From Deltaproteobacteria bacterium (lineage in GTDB: Bacteria > Myxococcota > XYA12-FULL-58-9), in the NCBI GenBank assembly GCA_016218825.1, contig JACRCV010000121.1:25436-89435 (forward strand): DNA of 64,000 nucleotides, given 5' to 3'. The stretch's first letter is position 1, and each line of letters starts with the position of its first letter. Shown here in pieces: positions 34,800-43,162 of the stretch. The notes beneath the pieces are model-generated. The model had not been told where the DNA came from and ran no database searches. It was given only the letters and a program-made list of their open reading frames with translations. A program made the position numbers and the translations under genes.

Positions 34800-35108
34800 T
34801 CACAGCCCTCGAAGTGATGCGTCAGCGAGAATCCGGGAAGCATACCGAGGCCCGCGCCGCCGGGGAAGCCGGTTCTTTGGCCCCTTTTCCGCCGGCCGCC
34901 CACGGAGTTGAGCCGCTGTCAGCCGACCACCCACATCCGCATCCTGGATCCCACGATCGTACCCATTGTCCTACTTATGGAACAAAATCCGCACGTTATG
35001 AGACAATAGTCCAACCGCTCCGGCAGCTGCTGTGGTAGATTCGGCATATTTGCGAGGCGGGGCAGAGACCCCAATATAGTGCTCTGAACCAATAGCTGGA
35101 GAAATAAA
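34800..35108. other. Intergenic region upstream of the sigma factor gene
   Basis: This 309-base region lies between two divergent genes and is less GC-rich near its right end. TATAGT (35075-35080) is a possible -10 box with a weak TTGCGA (35050-35055) 19 bases upstream. A GGGG/CCCC hairpin lies at 35059-35072. The inverted pair ATTGTC...GACAAT (to 35007) may be an operator. No RNA gene or coding frame was recognised. Confidence 0.4.
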
Positions 35109-36407
35109 ATGAAGACTTCGAGCGACTTGGTGGGTCCGTACCTCTGCGCCATCGGCAACACGCCGCTGTTGACGGCCGAGCAGGAGGTCGCGCTGGCGAC
35201 CGAGATCTTGGCCGGGCGCCGCGCCATCCTGGCCGAGAGCCTGCGGCTGAAGGTCGGGTTGGCCTACGTCCTCGACCTCGGCGACAAGCTCAAGAGTGGC
35301 GAGCTCGAGCTCGACGGCGTCGTCGCCGTGACCCAGAGCACCGGCAGCCAGACCGCGCGCCAAGCCCGCGCCCGCATCGCCAAGGTCGGTCGGCTGGCCG
35401 AAGAAGGGCAGCGCCTCGAGCGCCGCAAGGCGACCGCGAAGGCCGAGGCGGTCTACGCCAAGATGGCCGACGCCGCGTTTCAGATCGGCCTGGCGCCGGC
35501 CCACGTCGAGTCGCTCTTGACCCTGATCGGCACCGCAAAGGCGAAGATCGAGCAGGCGCCTTGTCGCGAGCGCGCCGAGGCTATCGCCGCCGGCGATCTC
35601 GGGGTGTCGGTCGCCGACGTCCAGCACCTCTGGCGGCGCGTCGATCGCGAGCGCGCCCGCATCCGCAAGGCCAGCCACAAGATGATCGAGGCCAACCTCC
35701 GGCTCGTGGTGTCGGTGGCCAAGCGCTACATGGGTCGGGGCATCGACTTCCTCGACCTGGTGCAAGCCGGCAACATCGGCCTGATGCGCGCCGTCGAGCG
35801 CTTCGACCACCACCGCGGCTTCCGGTTCTCGACCTACGCCACCTGGTGGATCCGCCAGGCGGTGACCCGGACCCTCGCCGATCACGGCCGCACCATTCGG
35901 GTGCCGGTGCACATGTACGAGGCCATCGGCAAGGTGCGTCGCGCCAGCCAGACGTTGCACCAGGAGCTGTCGCGCGAGGCGACGCCGAAGGAGATCGCGC
36001 GCAAGGCGAAGCTGACGATCGCGATGGTCGAGGCGATCAGCGACATCCCCGCCGAGCCGGTGTCGATCGACCAACCGCAGGGCGAGGCCAACGAGACCAG
36101 CCTGGTGGAGTGCGTCGCCGCCGACCAACCGTCGCCGCTCGCGGCCGCCGAGGGCCGGGCGCTCGAGGGGCGGGTGGCGCATGCGCTGTCGCGGCTGTCG
36201 CCCCGCGAGCGGCACGTGCTGGCGCTGCGCTTCGGCATCGGCGGTGAGCCCCCGAAGACCCTGGAGGAGATCGGCGACGAGTTCACCGTCACCCGCGAGC
36301 GGGTGCGGCAGATCGAGACCCGGGCGTTGAACCGCCTGAAGAGGCGCAGCGACACCCGCGTCCTGGCGCAGTTCGCCGAAGGCATCGCCCGACCGGTCGC
36401 GGCGTAG
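35109..36407 (+). CDS. Sigma-70 family RNA polymerase sigma factor (RpoD-like, group 1/2)
   Basis: The product has 432 residues. Region 1.2 ([19 protein letters not shown]), region 2 ([52 protein letters not shown]), region 3 ([19 protein letters not shown]) and region 4 ([35 protein letters not shown]) are all present. The insert between 1.2 and 2 is shorter than in RpoD, and there is no long region 1.1, so it is likely an alternative (group 2) sigma factor. GGAG lies 7-8 bases before the ATG. It converges with the SpmAB gene with 13 bases between stops. Confidence 0.93.
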   Translation: MKTSSDLVGPYLCAIGNTPLLTAEQEVALATEILAGRRAILAESLRLKVGLAYVLDLGDKLKSGELELDGVVAVTQSTGSQTARQARARIAKVGRLAEEGQRLERRKATAKAEAVYAKMADAAFQIGLAPAHVESLLTLIGTAKAKIEQAPCRERAEAIAAGDLGVSVADVQHLWRRVDRERARIRKASHKMIEANLRLVVSVAKRYMGRGIDFLDLVQAGNIGLMRAVERFDHHRGFRFSTYATWWIRQAVTRTLADHGRTIRVPVHMYEAIGKVRRASQTLHQELSREATPKEIARKAKLTIAMVEAISDIPAEPVSIDQPQGEANETSLVECVAADQPSPLAAAEGRALEGRVAHALSRLSPRERHVLALRFGIGGEPPKTLEEIGDEFTVTRERVRQIETRALNRLKRRSDTRVLAQFAEGIARPVAA

Positions 36408-36420
36408 CTCCGGAGGCCCC

Positions 36421-37752
36421 CTACAACATCAGCCGGCAGGTCCAGACCGCGGCGATCATGCCGGCGGCGTCCGAGATCAAGCAGGCGGGGATGGTGTGCC
36501 GCGTCAAGCGGACGCCGACGACACCGTAGTACAACGCCAAGACGTAGAACGTGGTCTCGGTGCTGCCCTGCATCGTGCTGACGATCTGACCGACGAGCGA
36601 GTCGGTGCCGTGGGCGCGCATGATGTCGGCGGCCACCGCGTAGGCGCCGGTGCCGGAGAGCGGCCGGGTCAACACCATCGGCAAGGTCTCGGCCGGCATG
36701 CCGATCAGGTTCGTCAGCGGCGCCATCAGGGTGGCGAAGAGGTCGAGGGCGCCGGAGGCCCGCAGCATCGCCACCGCCACCAGCATCGCGACGAGGTACG
36801 GGATGATCCGCACCGCGACCTGGAAGCCCTCCTTGCCGCCGTCCACCACCGCGTCGTAGCTCTTGACGCCGCGAATGATGCCGTAGAGCAGGATCAGGCC
36901 CATCAAGATGATGAGCGGCCACTCGGCGACCGCGCGCTTCAACGAGCCGTGCAGGCCGAGCTCGACGCCGTCTTTGACCTGGGTCGACTGCGCTACGACA
37001 CCCCAGACCAACGCCGCGAGCATCGCGGCCAAGAGGGCCCAACCGAGGAGCCGCGCAAACGCAGAGGGGATGGGCGGCATCGCGTACACCGTGGCCTCGG
37101 CCGCGGCGGTGTCCGGGACGAGGGCGGCGCCCGGCACCGCAGCCCCGGCGCCGAGCGCGAGCGGCACGACCCGGAAGCGTCGCAGCCGTTGCAGCGCCTT
37201 GACCGCGATCACCGCGACCACGGTGGAGCAGGTGGTCGAGAGCAGGGTGGTGAAGAAGATCGACGCCGGGGCGGCGGCGTTGAGCGACGCCCTGAGCGAG
37301 ATCACGCCGGTGGGCAACAGCGCCAGGTTCGAGGTGTTGATGGCGAGGAACAGCACCATCGAGTCGGAGGCGACGCCTTTGTTGTCGTTCAGGCGGTCGA
37401 GCTCGAGCATCGCCTTGAGGCCGAACGGGGTGGCGGCGTTCGCCAGGCCGAGCATGTTGGCGGTGAAGTTCAAGATCATCATGCCCATCGCCGGGTGATC
37501 ACGCGGCACGTCGGGGAACAGGCGGCACATCACCGGGGTGAGGGCGCGGGCGACGCTCTTCAAGAGCCCGCCCTTCTGCAAGATCTGCATCAGGCCGATC
37601 CACAGCGCCATGATCCCGACGAGGCCGATGGCGAGCTCGACCGCCTTGCCCGCGGACAACGTCGACTCGCGGGCGACCGCATCGAGCTTGCCGGTCACGG
37701 CGCCGCAGAAGAGCGCCGCGAAGATCATCGCCACCCAGAAGATGTTCAACAT
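36421..37752 (-). CDS. Fused SpmA-SpmB nucleoside-recognition-type membrane protein
   Basis: The product has 443 residues with about 10-12 membrane helices. The first half (about 1-195) matches SpmA (NFTANMLGLANAATPFGLKA, NTSNLALLPTGVISLR). After a Pro/Ala linker (about 205-235) the second half matches SpmB (RIIPYLVAMLVAVAMLRASG; RPLSGTGAYAV; STMQGSTETTFYVLALYYG). In Bacillus the two separate proteins affect spore core dehydration; many non-sporeformers carry the fusion, with unknown transport function. It diverges from the c-di-GMP gene. Confidence 0.85.
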   Translation of the reverse strand: MLNIFWVAMIFAALFCGAVTGKLDAVARESTLSAGKAVELAIGLVGIMALWIGLMQILQKGGLLKSVARALTPVMCRLFPDVPRDHPAMGMMILNFTANMLGLANAATPFGLKAMLELDRLNDNKGVASDSMVLFLAINTSNLALLPTGVISLRASLNAAAPASIFFTTLLSTTCSTVVAVIAVKALQRLRRFRVVPLALGAGAAVPGAALVPDTAAAEATVYAMPPIPSAFARLLGWALLAAMLAALVWGVVAQSTQVKDGVELGLHGSLKRAVAEWPLIILMGLILLYGIIRGVKSYDAVVDGGKEGFQVAVRIIPYLVAMLVAVAMLRASGALDLFATLMAPLTNLIGMPAETLPMVLTRPLSGTGAYAVAADIMRAHGTDSLVGQIVSTMQGSTETTFYVLALYYGVVGVRLTRHTIPACLISDAAGMIAAVWTCRLML

Positions 37753-37921
37753 GGGCCGATTATCGCAAAGGTGGCGCGCCTTCCCGAAAAACCGGCGGGT
37801 CGGAGCCGGCGTCGAGACCCGAGCCGGACCGCGCCAGGGCCGGCTGCCGTTTGCATGCTCCCCCCGCTTGGGTCACGATATGGGACATGGGTCGGGGTAC
37901 CGGGTCGTCGGGAACGCATCG

Positions 37922-40129
37922 ATGACAGAGGAAGCGAAGAAGCCGGAGAAGGGCGGCGCGCCGCGGCGCTATGCCGTGCTCATCGTCGACGACGAGCGCG
38001 ACAACCTCGATCTCCTCGAGCGGGCGTTGCGCGCCGACTACGAGATCTTGCGGTTCACCAACGCCGAGGACGCGCTGCGCGCCGTGCACCAGGGGCAACA
38101 GGTCGATCTGGCGCTCGTCGATCACCGGATGCCGTCGATGACCGGCATCCAGTTCCTGGCCCGGCTGCGCGAGCAGGAGCCGCGGGTGATGCGCTTGGTG
38201 CTCACCGCCTACGCTGATCCGGCGGACATGATCGACGCCATCAACAAGGGTCAGGTCTACCGCTACGTCATGAAGCCGTGGAATCCGGACGAGCTGAAGA
38301 TCATCGTCCGCCAGGCGCTCGAGCACTACCAGCTGGAGCGCGACCGCGACATGCTCCTCGAGCAGCTCGCCCGCTCCAACCTCAACCTCCAGGAGGCCAA
38401 CCGCCGCGCCGACGAGCGCGCCCATCTGCGCACCCAGGAGATCGAGCGGATGGTCGCGGCGATGCAGGCCGGGCCGGAGCAGTTCGCGTCCGCGGTTCGC
38501 GGCGCCAACGACGGCCTGTGGGACTGGGATTTGAATGCCAACGTGCTGAAGCTGTCGAGCCGCTGGAAGTCGATGCTGGGCTTCGCCGACGACGAGCTCG
38601 GCACCGACCCCAAGGAGTGGTTTGACCGCGTGCACCCCTCGGACTTGGCCGGGCTGCAAGAGGAGATCCAGGCCCACGTCAAAGGCACGACGCCCTTCCT
38701 CGAGTGCGAGCATCGCCTGACCCGCAAGGACGGCGCCTACCGCTGGGTCCTGTGTCGCGGCATGGTGGTCAAGAATCAGAGCGGCAAGCCGTCGCGCATC
38801 GCCGGCTCGCTCATCGACATCACCGACCACGGCTTCAAAGACCGCCTGACCGGCTTGCCGAGCAAGACGGTGTTTCTCGATCGCCTCGAGACCACGATGC
38901 TGCGCGCCAAGCGCAAGCCCGGGCTGTTGTTCGGGGTCGCGGCGATGGACATCAAAGGGTTCCGGCTGTTGAACGAGCGCCACGGCCGCTCGTTCGGCGA
39001 CCGGCTGCTGCGCACCGTCGCCGACCGCACCAAGGAGGCGGTGCGGGTCACCGACACCGTGGCCTACCTCGGCGCCGACCACTTCGTCGTGTTGCTCGAC
39101 GACCTCGCCGACGTCAGCGACGCGCTGCGGGTGGCGGGTCGCATCCGGGCGTTGGTGTGCGCGCCGGCGAACGTCGACGGCACCACCGTCGACCTGAAGG
39201 TCAACATGGGCATCGCGGTGAGCTCGTCGGGGTACGAGACCGCCGCCGACATGCTGATCGACGCCGACAAGGCGCGGGTGTTGGCGCGCGAGGACGCGAC
39301 CGAGCAGGTGATGGTCTTCGACAAGGAGGTCAACGCCCGCTCGGTGGCCCGCCTGCAGCTCGAGGCCGATCTGCGCCAGGCGGTCAGCCGCGCTCAGCTC
39401 CTGGTCTACCTGCAACCGATCATCTCGCTCGCGACCGGCAAGATCTCGGGCGCCGAGGCGTTGGTGCGCTGGCGACACCCGGAGCGCGGTATCATCCCGC
39501 CGGGGGACTTCATCCACATGGCCGAGCGCTCGGGGATGATCACTCAGATCGACGGCTGGGTCCTCGCCGAGACCTGCCGCTGCCTGTGCGAGCTCGCGAA
39601 AAAGAACCCGACGCTGCCGCCGCTGCACGTCAACGTCAACGTCTCCGGCCGGCAGCTGCACCAGAAGCGCCTGCTCGAGGAGGTCGCCGCGACTCTGAAG
39701 AAGACCGGGATCCCGGGCGGCAGCCTGACCTTGGAGATCACCGAGACCGCGCTGATCGAGGACAGCGACGCCAGCTTCGGGATCTTGTCGCAGCTCAAGG
39801 AGCTCGGGGTGCGCATCGCCCTCGACGACTTCGGCACCGGCTACTCGTCGTTGAGCTACTTGAGCCGCTTCCCGGTGGACATCCTCAAGATCGACCGGTC
39901 GTTCGTCAGCCGGATGAACAGCGACGTCAACACCCGCAAGATCGTGCACACCATCATCACCCTCGCGAAGAGCCTGGGCAAGGCGGTCACCGCCGAGGGC
40001 GTCGAGCGCGTCGAGGAGCTCGCGGCGTTGCGCGACTTCCACTGCTCGTCGGCGCAGGGCTACCTGTTCTCGCGCCCGGTCCCCGGCGACGCCTTCGCCG
40101 AGCTGTTGCTGCGCGACCCGACCTGGTGA
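37922..40129 (+). CDS. REC-PAS-GGDEF-EAL c-di-GMP phosphodiesterase
   Basis: The product has 735 residues from the ATG at 37922; ATGs further upstream are possible. A receiver domain (about 17-135; VLIVDDERD, phospho-Asp in LALVDHRMP) is followed by a coiled coil, a PAS domain (about 185-305; GLWDWDLNANVLKLSSRWKS) and a GGDEF domain (about 310-470). The diguanylate-cyclase signature is degenerate (YLGADHFVVL instead of GGDEF). The EAL domain is intact (AEALVRW, EITETALIED, DDFGTGYSS, KIDRSF, TAEGVE). It should break down c-di-GMP under control of an unlinked kinase. The GGDEF part may only bind GTP. Confidence 0.92.
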   Translation: MTEEAKKPEKGGAPRRYAVLIVDDERDNLDLLERALRADYEILRFTNAEDALRAVHQGQQVDLALVDHRMPSMTGIQFLARLREQEPRVMRLVLTAYADPADMIDAINKGQVYRYVMKPWNPDELKIIVRQALEHYQLERDRDMLLEQLARSNLNLQEANRRADERAHLRTQEIERMVAAMQAGPEQFASAVRGANDGLWDWDLNANVLKLSSRWKSMLGFADDELGTDPKEWFDRVHPSDLAGLQEEIQAHVKGTTPFLECEHRLTRKDGAYRWVLCRGMVVKNQSGKPSRIAGSLIDITDHGFKDRLTGLPSKTVFLDRLETTMLRAKRKPGLLFGVAAMDIKGFRLLNERHGRSFGDRLLRTVADRTKEAVRVTDTVAYLGADHFVVLLDDLADVSDALRVAGRIRALVCAPANVDGTTVDLKVNMGIAVSSSGYETAADMLIDADKARVLAREDATEQVMVFDKEVNARSVARLQLEADLRQAVSRAQLLVYLQPIISLATGKISGAEALVRWRHPERGIIPPGDFIHMAERSGMITQIDGWVLAETCRCLCELAKKNPTLPPLHVNVNVSGRQLHQKRLLEEVAATLKKTGIPGGSLTLEITETALIEDSDASFGILSQLKELGVRIALDDFGTGYSSLSYLSRFPVDILKIDRSFVSRMNSDVNTRKIVHTIITLAKSLGKAVTAEGVERVEELAALRDFHCSSAQGYLFSRPVPGDAFAELLLRDPTW

Positions 40130-40173
40130 GGGGGCGCGTCCCGCCCGCCGGCAGCGCACCGGCAGGAGATCGC

Positions 40174-41295
40174 ATGTCGACCGTCGACCCCGCCCTCGAG
40201 GCCCGGCTTCTCGACTCCAGTCACGGCGCCGAGATGCTCGCGATCCTGCGCAGCTCGCCCATCGAGACCCCGGCGCTGTCCTTGTGCTTCGACCGCGGCC
40301 CCGACATCTTCGCGATGTCGAGGCTGAAGTACGATCCGCTGCGCTTCATGGGTCTGTTCGCCGCCGACCGCCTCGTGGGCTTCGCGATGCTCGGGATCCA
40401 TCAGGGGTACGTAAACGGCAAACCCACGCGGGTGATGCACTTGAGCGACTACTACGTGCGCGCCGAACACCGCGGCCGCGGCAGCTTCAACACCGTGGTG
40501 CGAGCGCTGGCGCGCGAGGTCGAGGCCGACGTCAAGCTCGGCTACGCCGTGGTGCTCGAGGGCAACGCCGCCGCCCTGCGCTTCATGAATCGGGACGCGC
40601 ATCGGATCCCGGTCGCCGCCAAAGACCGGACCGTCGGCACCCTCGAGGCCCGCAGCATCCTCGTGACCTTTCGGCGCCGCAGGCCGCCGCCAATCGAGGT
40701 GCGCAAGGCATTGCCGGCGGACGTCGAGGCGATCGTGGCGCTCTTGCAGCGAGAGCACACCCCGCGCCTCTTCGCCCCGGTGCTCGACGTCGATCGTTTC
40801 CGCCACCGGCTGCAGACCCGGCCCGGCTGCGATCTGGGCAGCTACTACGTGGCGCTCGACGGCAACGAGATCGTCGGCGTCGTCGCCGCCTGGGACACCG
40901 TGAGCTTCAAGCAAAACCGGGTGGTGCGTTACGGCTGGGGCCTGCAGCTCACCCGCGTCGCCTACGGCGCGCTGCGGCCGGTGTTCGGCTTTCCGCGCTT
41001 GCCGGCGCCGGGCGAGGCGTTTCGCGATCTGCACCTGACCGACTGCGCGGCCCGGCACCGCTCGCCCGAGATCCTGGGCGCGATCCTCGAGCGGATCTAC
41101 GCCGACTGCCGCCCGCAGGGCTACAACACCTTGATCTTCGCCAGCGCCGCCGGCGACCCAATGCTCGACGCCACCGCCGCCTTCCGCTGCGAGACGGTGC
41201 GCTCCCACATCGTCGCCTTCAGCCTCGACGCCGCGCTGCTCGCCGACGGCGCCATCGACACTTCCCTCCCTTGCATCGACGTCGCGCTCTTGTAG
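40174..41295 (+). CDS. Tandem GNAT-like acetyltransferase
   Basis: The product has 373 residues. The first half (about 40-155) has a GNAT acetyl-CoA loop (VRAEHRGRGSFNTVVRALA) and the C-terminal element LEGNAAALRFMNRDA. The second half (about 170-350) has the same secondary-structure order but a less clear cofactor loop. Substrate is unknown. AGGAG lies 7 bases before the start. It follows the c-di-GMP gene after 44 bases and precedes the small membrane protein/psd pair after 9 bases, suggesting one transcript. Confidence 0.75.
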   Translation: MSTVDPALEARLLDSSHGAEMLAILRSSPIETPALSLCFDRGPDIFAMSRLKYDPLRFMGLFAADRLVGFAMLGIHQGYVNGKPTRVMHLSDYYVRAEHRGRGSFNTVVRALAREVEADVKLGYAVVLEGNAAALRFMNRDAHRIPVAAKDRTVGTLEARSILVTFRRRRPPPIEVRKALPADVEAIVALLQREHTPRLFAPVLDVDRFRHRLQTRPGCDLGSYYVALDGNEIVGVVAAWDTVSFKQNRVVRYGWGLQLTRVAYGALRPVFGFPRLPAPGEAFRDLHLTDCAARHRSPEILGAILERIYADCRPQGYNTLIFASAAGDPMLDATAAFRCETVRSHIVAFSLDAALLADGAIDTSLPCIDVALL

Positions 41296-41304
41296 AGTGA
41301 TCCA

Positions 41305-41466
41305 GTGCGCGCGCTGCTCTGGGACTTGTTCCTCTTCGTCGAGATCCTGGTCTACTGGATCCTGGTGCTCGTGCTCATCGGGCCGCTGTGGCTCCTGGAC
41401 CGGGCGCTCGGCACCTCGCTCCATCGCCCTCTGGACCGCCTGACGCGCTGCATCGCGGGTTTGTGA
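41305..41466 (+). CDS. Small single-span membrane protein, coupled to psd
   Basis: The product has 53 residues, starting at GTG 41305. It is mostly one long hydrophobic stretch (LFLFVEILVYWILVLVLIGP, then LWLL) followed by a basic tail (RPLDRLTRCIAGL). Its TGA directly touches the ATG of psd (41464-41466/41467), so the two are coupled. Nine bases separate it from the GNAT gene. Function is unknown. It may help place the decarboxylase at the membrane. Confidence 0.6.
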   Translation: MRALLWDLFLFVEILVYWILVLVLIGPLWLLDRALGTSLHRPLDRLTRCIAGL

Positions 41467-42201
41467 ATGATCCTGGTGCTCGCAGCCGTTATGCTCCTGT
41501 CGCTATTCGCCTGGTGGCGGTTCTGGTTCTTCCTGCGCAACCCGAAGCGCGAGATCGTGGCGAACGACGCTCGGATCCTGTCGCCGGCCGACGGCTTCGT
41601 GATCTACATCCGCAGGGTCGAGCCCGGCGATGCCATCTTCGCGATCAAGGGCCGGCAGGTGATCCACCTCGAAGATCTGATGCAGCTCGGCGACGCCCGC
41701 CTGAACGACAGGCGCGGCTGGCTGGTCGGGATCTACATGTCGCCCTTCGACGTCCACTACAACCGCGCCCCGATCCGCGGCCACCTCCGCAAGCTCGGCC
41801 ACGGCTTCCCCGGCGCCGCACGCCGCAACCTGACGATGTTCGACGGTCAGGCGAACCTGACCTTCGACGTGCGCCCGTACTGGACCGAATGTGATTACCT
41901 CGTCACCAACGAGCGCGCCTCGTACGTCATCGCCAACGAGGCGCGGGCGCTCTACGTCACCCAGATCGCAGATCGGTGGGTACGCAAGATCGTGAGCTTC
42001 GTGGACGACGCCGAGGTCAGCCAAGGCCAGGTCTTCGGCCTCATCCGCATGGGCTCGCAGGTGGACCTCTTCGTCCCCGACGACGGGCTCGAGCTCGCGG
42101 TGCGCGTCCGCGAGCGACAGCACGTCAAGGCCGGCCTGACGACGCTGTTCGAGCTCAAGAGCAGCACCGCGACCAATCGTCCGGCTGCGCCCGCCCCCTA
42201 G
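41467..42201 (+). CDS. psd: Phosphatidylserine decarboxylase (short form)
   Basis: The product has 244 residues. An N-terminal membrane segment (MILVLAAVMLLSLFAWWRFW) precedes the decarboxylase domain with the family motifs ILSPADG, YMSPFDVHYNR (with the substrate His) and the self-cleavage site MGSQVDLFVP, where Ser becomes the pyruvoyl group. It converts phosphatidylserine to phosphatidylethanolamine. No CDP-diacylglycerol-serine transferase (pssA) gene is adjacent. The short length matches the type found with archaetidylserine-like decarboxylases, so the exact lipid substrate is less certain. Confidence 0.88.
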   Translation: MILVLAAVMLLSLFAWWRFWFFLRNPKREIVANDARILSPADGFVIYIRRVEPGDAIFAIKGRQVIHLEDLMQLGDARLNDRRGWLVGIYMSPFDVHYNRAPIRGHLRKLGHGFPGAARRNLTMFDGQANLTFDVRPYWTECDYLVTNERASYVIANEARALYVTQIADRWVRKIVSFVDDAEVSQGQVFGLIRMGSQVDLFVPDDGLELAVRVRERQHVKAGLTTLFELKSSTATNRPAAPAP

Positions 42202-42236
42202 GGGTCGGCGGCAGCGCCGGCGGCGACACCCGGGAG

Positions 42237-43067
42237 CTACTTCTCCGGCGGCTTCAGCGGCACCGGCATCGGGACCGGCGGATTGAGCACCGCCTGCGCG
42301 CGGGCGCGGCCCTCGTGGCTCGCCCACTCGTCCACGTCGTCGGGGGTCATGTACTGGCCGGTGAGGAGACCGGCGCGTCCCATCCCCTCGCGCACCTTCG
42401 CCTTCGTGAGCCCGAGGCCGTCGAGGTCGAACCACTGCAGCACGAGCTCGCGATGACGGACGACCTCCTCGATCTTCTCTTTCGGTGCGGTAGCGCCGAG
42501 GAACTGGATGTAGGCCACCATCAGGTCGATGTCGCGGTCGCTCGCGTTCGCAAACACCTTGCCCTCCCACCTTGCCCAACGCCGAGCGTCGTCGATCTCC
42601 ATGCACCAGTCGCGGCGACTACGCGCGCGGCCGGCGCCTTCATTGGCGCGGTGCGGCGCGACCCCGAGCGCCCGGAGGTCCTTCAGGTCCAGGAGCATCT
42701 CGTGGTTGAAGATCCGATCCAGGATCGTTTGCCGCGGCGCGGTCGCGCCGAGGAACTGGATGTAGTCGGCCATCATCTCGGCGTCTGGTTGTTTGGCGTT
42801 GGGATAGATCCGACCCTCCCACAGAGCCCAGCGCTTGGCGTCGGCGACACCCAAGCCGCGATCGGCGAGGCAGGCGACGAGCGAGCGAAACGACGAGCGG
42901 TAGATGCCTTCCTTCGCCTTGTCGTCGGGGACGCCGAGCGCGTGGAGGTCGCCGCGGCTGAGCTCGAGGTTCTTCTCGGTCGCGAGCCGCTCGATCTCGC
43001 TCGGCGCCGCGGTGGCGCCGAGGTAGCGCACGTAGCTGACGACGAGCTGCAGATCAGTCAGTGCCAT
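42237..43067 (-). CDS. Uncharacterised protein with three tandem repeats
   Basis: The product has 276 residues, consisting of three repeats of 84-90 residues. The repeat cores are YVRYLGATA (12-20), YIQFLGATAP (102-111) and YIQFLGATAP (186-195). Each is followed by a helix (EIERLATEKNLELSR; TILDRIFNHEMLLDL; KIEEVVRHRELVLQW), an L-x-ALGV/GLGL motif and, about 65 residues on, a W-x-x-x-EG motif (RWALWEGR; RWARWEGK; EWASHEGR). A Pro-rich tail ends the protein. There is no signal peptide and no recognised family. The repeats look like helical modules for binding a repeated partner. Confidence 0.65.
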   Translation of the reverse strand: MALTDLQLVVSYVRYLGATAAPSEIERLATEKNLELSRGDLHALGVPDDKAKEGIYRSSFRSLVACLADRGLGVADAKRWALWEGRIYPNAKQPDAEMMADYIQFLGATAPRQTILDRIFNHEMLLDLKDLRALGVAPHRANEGAGRARSRRDWCMEIDDARRWARWEGKVFANASDRDIDLMVAYIQFLGATAPKEKIEEVVRHRELVLQWFDLDGLGLTKAKVREGMGRAGLLTGQYMTPDDVDEWASHEGRARAQAVLNPPVPMPVPLKPPEK

Positions 43068-43162
43068 GGTGGTCTCTCCTCGGGATTCGCGTCGCTATCG
43101 CATCGTCCGCTGAACGCTCCACCAGTATCCCACAACCCGGCCCACCTGCCCACCGCCCCCGC

